From Litsea cubeba (lineage: Eukaryota > Streptophyta > Magnoliopsida > Laurales > Lauraceae): a stretch of 64,000 nucleotides of DNA. The DNA is taken from assembly GCA_012931725.1 (NCBI GenBank), contig CM022948.1, positions 111,444,108-111,508,107 of the forward strand, in the 5' to 3' direction. Position 1 is the first letter of the stretch. Each line of letters starts with the position of its first letter. The position numbers and the translations under genes were made by a program. The notes under the pieces were generated by a model. That model did no database searches. It saw only the letters and a list, made by a program, of their open reading frames with translations, and was not told where the DNA came from. Shown one piece after another: positions 60,251 to 64,000 of the stretch.

Positions 60251-61379
60251 AATGACCTTAACTAAGTAGCAGAAGAAAACGTAAGATTTTAAGCAAGTAT
60301 CATTCAACAAAGGCATCCGAATATATAATTTTTTTTTTTAATTGATAACATGACTTGAACCTACAGCATAATTACAAGCTGAAGGAGTTGCAAGGTCTCT
60401 TCTCCGTCTTCTCATGTTAGTGTGAGCAGAGAGATGCGTGTGGATTTAGCAAACTTCATAAAATTACATATGTTAGCTGCTGTCACTTGCCTTCTAGCTT
60501 AGGATTTTTAGCTTAGCATAGAAAATAGATAGATGCTTGAAAAGATAAGCTAAACCCACATCACACATATGCATATATCACTGAAATAGGCACAGGCCCA
60601 ACTCCTGCACATGTATGATTCACATCATCACATGGAGACAACTTGGGCGGCCAAAAGGACATTGAAGCAACATGGTTTCCTCACTGCCTCTGCTTTCTTT
60701 GTCTTCACAGTTCACAACCAATTTGGATGGATCACATGAAAGTCACAAACAAAAGCTGAGCTCATTTTCGCCATTTTTTAAAGTTTAGTACCATCTTCTT
60801 GTACTGAGATTATTTTACCTATTTTAAGAGATGCTGACTTGTATTGCTTTATTTATTAGTGGTTGGGATGTAAGGTTTGACATCTCTTCTATATATAAAA
60901 TACATATAGGACTACATCTAGTTCTTATGCCATTGCTCGTACATGATAGTTTGGCCAATGAGATAAGGACACACACAAGTAGATACCCGTGCATTGTCGA
61001 ACACTAATGCGTTAATGCGTGAAACTTTGTATACAATTGCATGAAATGAAAAATCTTATTAGATTAAGGGCCCGTTTGCCTGTTTTTTATTGAAATCCTA
61101 ATTTATAGTCAAGTGGTTCTAAGGAAGAAATAGTTTAACATGTGGTATCTTTAAATACCAGTGCCATGAAATGGAAATTCATATTATAGTTTAAATAGAT
61201 AGATATGGGCAGCTATTATTTGTTTTTTTAAGAGTGAGCTGATCTTTGGTTGAAATATGTCATGTTCATATCACATGCCAAGGTGTGTTTCAGGGGGTTG
61301 TCCTAAATTAATTCGGAGATAAGTAGCCATGATAATGACACATTATCATCTAAAAGTCTTCTTTTAAGTTAAGTTGAAA
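60251..61379. other. Intergenic, no gene seen
   Basis: AT-rich, nothing recognised. Confidence 0.55.
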
Positions 61380-61680
61380 TATTGACATTAACCACTTAAT
61401 TATATTTTCTGAGACTTACCTTGCCTTTTTCATTATTTTTTTCTCCGGAGAACCATCTTTTGCTTCTTGACAATTTTGGTCGGCCGCGTTGATTAGCTGC
61501 ATGAGATCATTTTTTTTCCAACTATTTTAATATTAACATTAACCACTTAATTATATTTTTTGAGGCTTAACTTGCCTTTTTCATTGTTTTTTTTCTCTGG
61601 AGAACCATCTTTTGCTACTTGAGAATTTTGGTCGACTGTGTTGATTAGCTGCATGAGATCATTTTTTTTCAACTATTAAT
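61380..61680. repeat. 151-base tandem duplication
   Basis: Two units (starting near 61385 and 61536) share ACATTAACCACTTAATTATA, GGAGAACCATCTTTTGCT and GATTAGCTGCATGAGATCA. They differ by scattered substitutions. Confidence 0.9.
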
Positions 61681-61960
61681 TTGACTAGATTTTTTTTGTA
61701 AAAATAAAGAAATTACCTTTGACTTATTAATGATCAGCTCTTCTAAGTCCACATTTTCATCCCACATTCAACCCAACTCATTTATAGGTTGTGGTGATCG
61801 ACGGGGCATTGAGCCAGGCCTCTAATCGCAAGGACCATCTATATTACATGGAATGGGTCATACCTTATTTTCATCCACCCATCTCCAACCCAAACCTAGC
61901 CACCTTGATTCACCTTGCTAATATACTTTTTCAAATGGAGAAATATAATATGATTATATT

Positions 61961-62479
61961 TAGGGGTGCACAAAAAATTTGCCGATCCGTAAAACTGATC
62001 TGATCCATGAATTTTAACCGAACCAAAAGTAAATGGATTGGTGACGGATTGAAAATCTTGTAATTCGTTAGCAACTATTCATTGACAGATTTCACCCTCA
62101 ATCCGCGGATTCAATCCGATCCGATCCGTTGACATTAAATATAAATAAAAAAATTTAACGGGAATAAATATAAGTTAAGAGGTCTAAATATAAAAGAAGA
62201 AAAAATTTCTGGGGCCAAAATGTAATTCACTTTTATATATAAGTATAACAAATGAAACCCTAGACCAAATCTCACCATAACCTTGAGAGCTTGCTTTTCA
62301 AATTTTCTTTAACATTAGATTCAACTGATTGAATAGATTGAATCGATCCGATCCGGTCCTCCACGGATTGGATCAGATTGATTTTTAATAGCCATAGATT
62401 GGTCACAGATTACAATCCATCAATCCGTAGGTAATGAATTTAACCTAATCAGCACCAATCCAATTCGTGTACACCCCTA
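61961..62479. mobile_element. hAT-type MITE, 519 bases
   Basis: 8-base TSD ATTATATT (61953-61960, 62480-62487). Ends TAGGGGTGCACAAAA and GTGTACACCCCTA. The interior is rich in GATCCGATCCG-type phrases. No coding. Confidence 0.88.
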
Positions 62480-62487
62480 ATTATATT

Positions 62488-63571
62488 AGATCAATATTGA
62501 AAGGGGGGCCTTACTCATTCACCAGTGGTATGCTAGCTACTTTCAATATGGCACTCACAAATATGATCTGTATTGTTTTCGTTGATTGGAGTTGAATGAG
62601 AACAACAAGATCGTATAGGCCCTAGAATTGTATCATACTCTTCAAAATTATGCAGCAAATGCATTTTCAGTTGTTTCTTTGGTAAAGCCGTAAAGGCAAG
62701 TACATTTTCATGAAATTACATATAAGCCCGAATGATCATGTAGAGATGTGGCATAATCATCAAATAGATTGCCTTCTGTGAAGCTCAATATAAGGAAAAT
62801 GGCTTATTTTAGAAACCTCTATCATTTAGTGGCAAGTTCTCCAACCCATCTACCTTCTATTGAAATTATTTAGAATTTAGTCACCATTGAATTTTTATCA
62901 TAATAAATCTACACGATCTTCTAACAGGTAAATTAATAACAAAAGTGCACATGATCATTTGGTCCAACTGATACTAGGAACACATCTAATCTACATTCAA
63001 ATCTATTAATTTCTATTTTTTTCCATGATTATGGTGCGAAAAATGGCCCCAAAATGAGATTATGTGGCACTGTCTATTGTGAGTTGTGACCCTAGGATGC
63101 ACCAAAAAATGGAACTTCCATCTCATGCACTCTAAAAATATGCCTTTTGTCGAATTCAATAATGACATTTGAAGCTCCATTTTAACCCAACCAACTTTGC
63201 TGCAGTTGATTTTATTGAAAGAGGATCAAATGCGAATTGAAGTCTCTTTCTCACCGAAAAGAAGAGACAAGGTTTACTTCGTTTTTACCGATCTTCCCCT
63301 CGTAAAACTATTTGAGGACTTTTGAATCTGAATCTGGATACTTGTATTGGGGCTTCTGAATGCTTATATTGGGGCCTTGGGCAAAAGCATTTATACAAGT
63401 ACAATGGCCTCACTCATACAGGAGGTCGCATAATTTGTTAAAACTTAAGGGCTAATATGCAATCTTGAGGAAGTTAGAAGATCTCACCTAGGGGGGTACG
63501 AACCACTTGTTATACTTATTGAATTAAATAGGAAATTAGTTAAGTTTAATTGCATTGGGCCCCACATTAAT
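62488..63571. other. Intergenic, no gene seen
   Basis: AT-rich, nothing recognised. Confidence 0.55.
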
Positions 63572-63795
63572 AGTAGTTGACCGAGTGGTTAGGACCACGG
63601 TTCCCCCTTCTTTTGTAGCTAGAGGTCTTGGTATCGACCATCGGTTCCCCCTTATTTAAAAATTGGAGGTTGAGTCCACTAGTGCTACCACCTTGGGGCC
63701 ACATGGGTGTTTACTCGGCTTCCCTCTGGACCCGGAGGGATTAGTCTAGCTCAAAGGGTTGGGAACCCTACAATAATAAATAAATAAATAAAAGA
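63572..63795 (+). mobile_element. SINE with alternative head and shared body
   Basis: The head GTTGACCGAGTGGTTAGGACC differs from that at 29258, but the 3' body (TTTACTCGGCTTCCC…, CCGGAGGGATTAGTCTAGC, GGGTTGGGAACCCT) is the same. It ends in an AATA-type tail. Confidence 0.85.
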
Positions 63796-64000
63796 TTTAA
63801 ATGGGCCTCATTGGGGTCCACCTTGATGGTTGATATTGTCCACCTTGATGGTAGATATTTTTACATAGACAGTTGCTTTTTTGGGCTAGTCAACTATATA
63901 AATGTAGGTCATTTCAAGTATCAAAGTAGGCCATTTATGTTGATGGCTTAGGGAGGGGAAAAAATGGCAAGTGGGTTAATGTAGTGATGGATTTAGGGAG
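63796..64000. other. Window end, no gene seen
   Basis: A TTGATGGTTGATATTGTCCACC-like phrase is duplicated at about 63822-63855. Nothing else recognised. Confidence 0.5.

Noticed and set aside
1..64000. CRISPR arrays, operons, rRNA, phage or plasmid features
   Set aside because: None seen; intron-bearing genes and plant transposons show this is plant nuclear DNA.

Overview
This is nuclear DNA from a flowering plant with a large, repeat-rich genome. The base composition is AT-rich. Genes have short exons and GT-AG introns. The repeats are typically plant: a minus-strand Au-type SINE, other tRNA-headed SINEs with A tails, RTE and L1-like LINE debris, hAT, Mutator and Harbinger-type DNA elements, and a gag-only Ty3/gypsy element. 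The sequence does not let me place the plant below angiosperm level.

Genes are few. (1) 5587-8699 (+) is a six-exon reductase, recognisably tetraketide alpha-pyrone reductase 2 (TKPR2/CCRL6), a sporopollenin-precursor enzyme of anther tapetum. It has one GC-AG intron and an apparent 1-base loss near the C-terminus. (2) 9523-16912 (-) holds the last three exons of an unrecognised gene, tail-to-tail with TKPR2. Its 41-base penultimate exon is split by a young 4.05 kb LTR retrotransposon. (3) 25663-27165 (+) is a five-exon TSJT1/aluminium-induced (DUF3700) protein. (4) 40207-41140 (-) is a broken fragment of a HAESA-like LRR receptor kinase. (5) 41919-42491 (-) is a single-exon acidic protein of unknown function with a recognisable TATA box and CT-rich leader.

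The rest is layered transposons. Many insertions are proven by target-site duplications (TSDs): the gag-only LTR element (10373-14421, GACAT), a solo LTR with related ends (59406-60245, AAAGC), hAT-type elements at 22810-23769 (GCCATGAG), 46501-47333 (GTTTTATA) and 61961-62479 (ATTATATT), two Mutator-like elements only 135 bases apart (29732-31418, TTATTACTA; 31554-33067, TTAATTTAT), a SINE (29258-29437, 17-base TSD) and a Harbinger-like element (51699-52738, TTA). The hAT at 22810 sits inside the RNase H region of a dead LINE. The Harbinger-like element sits inside a larger inverted-repeat element (about 50629-53755).

The most notable observation is the retrotransposon that appears to have split a host coding exon. 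The reading frame and splice phases agree only if the 4.05 kb insert and one TSD copy are removed. I saw no CRISPR array, rRNA gene, intact tRNA gene or bacterial-type system.
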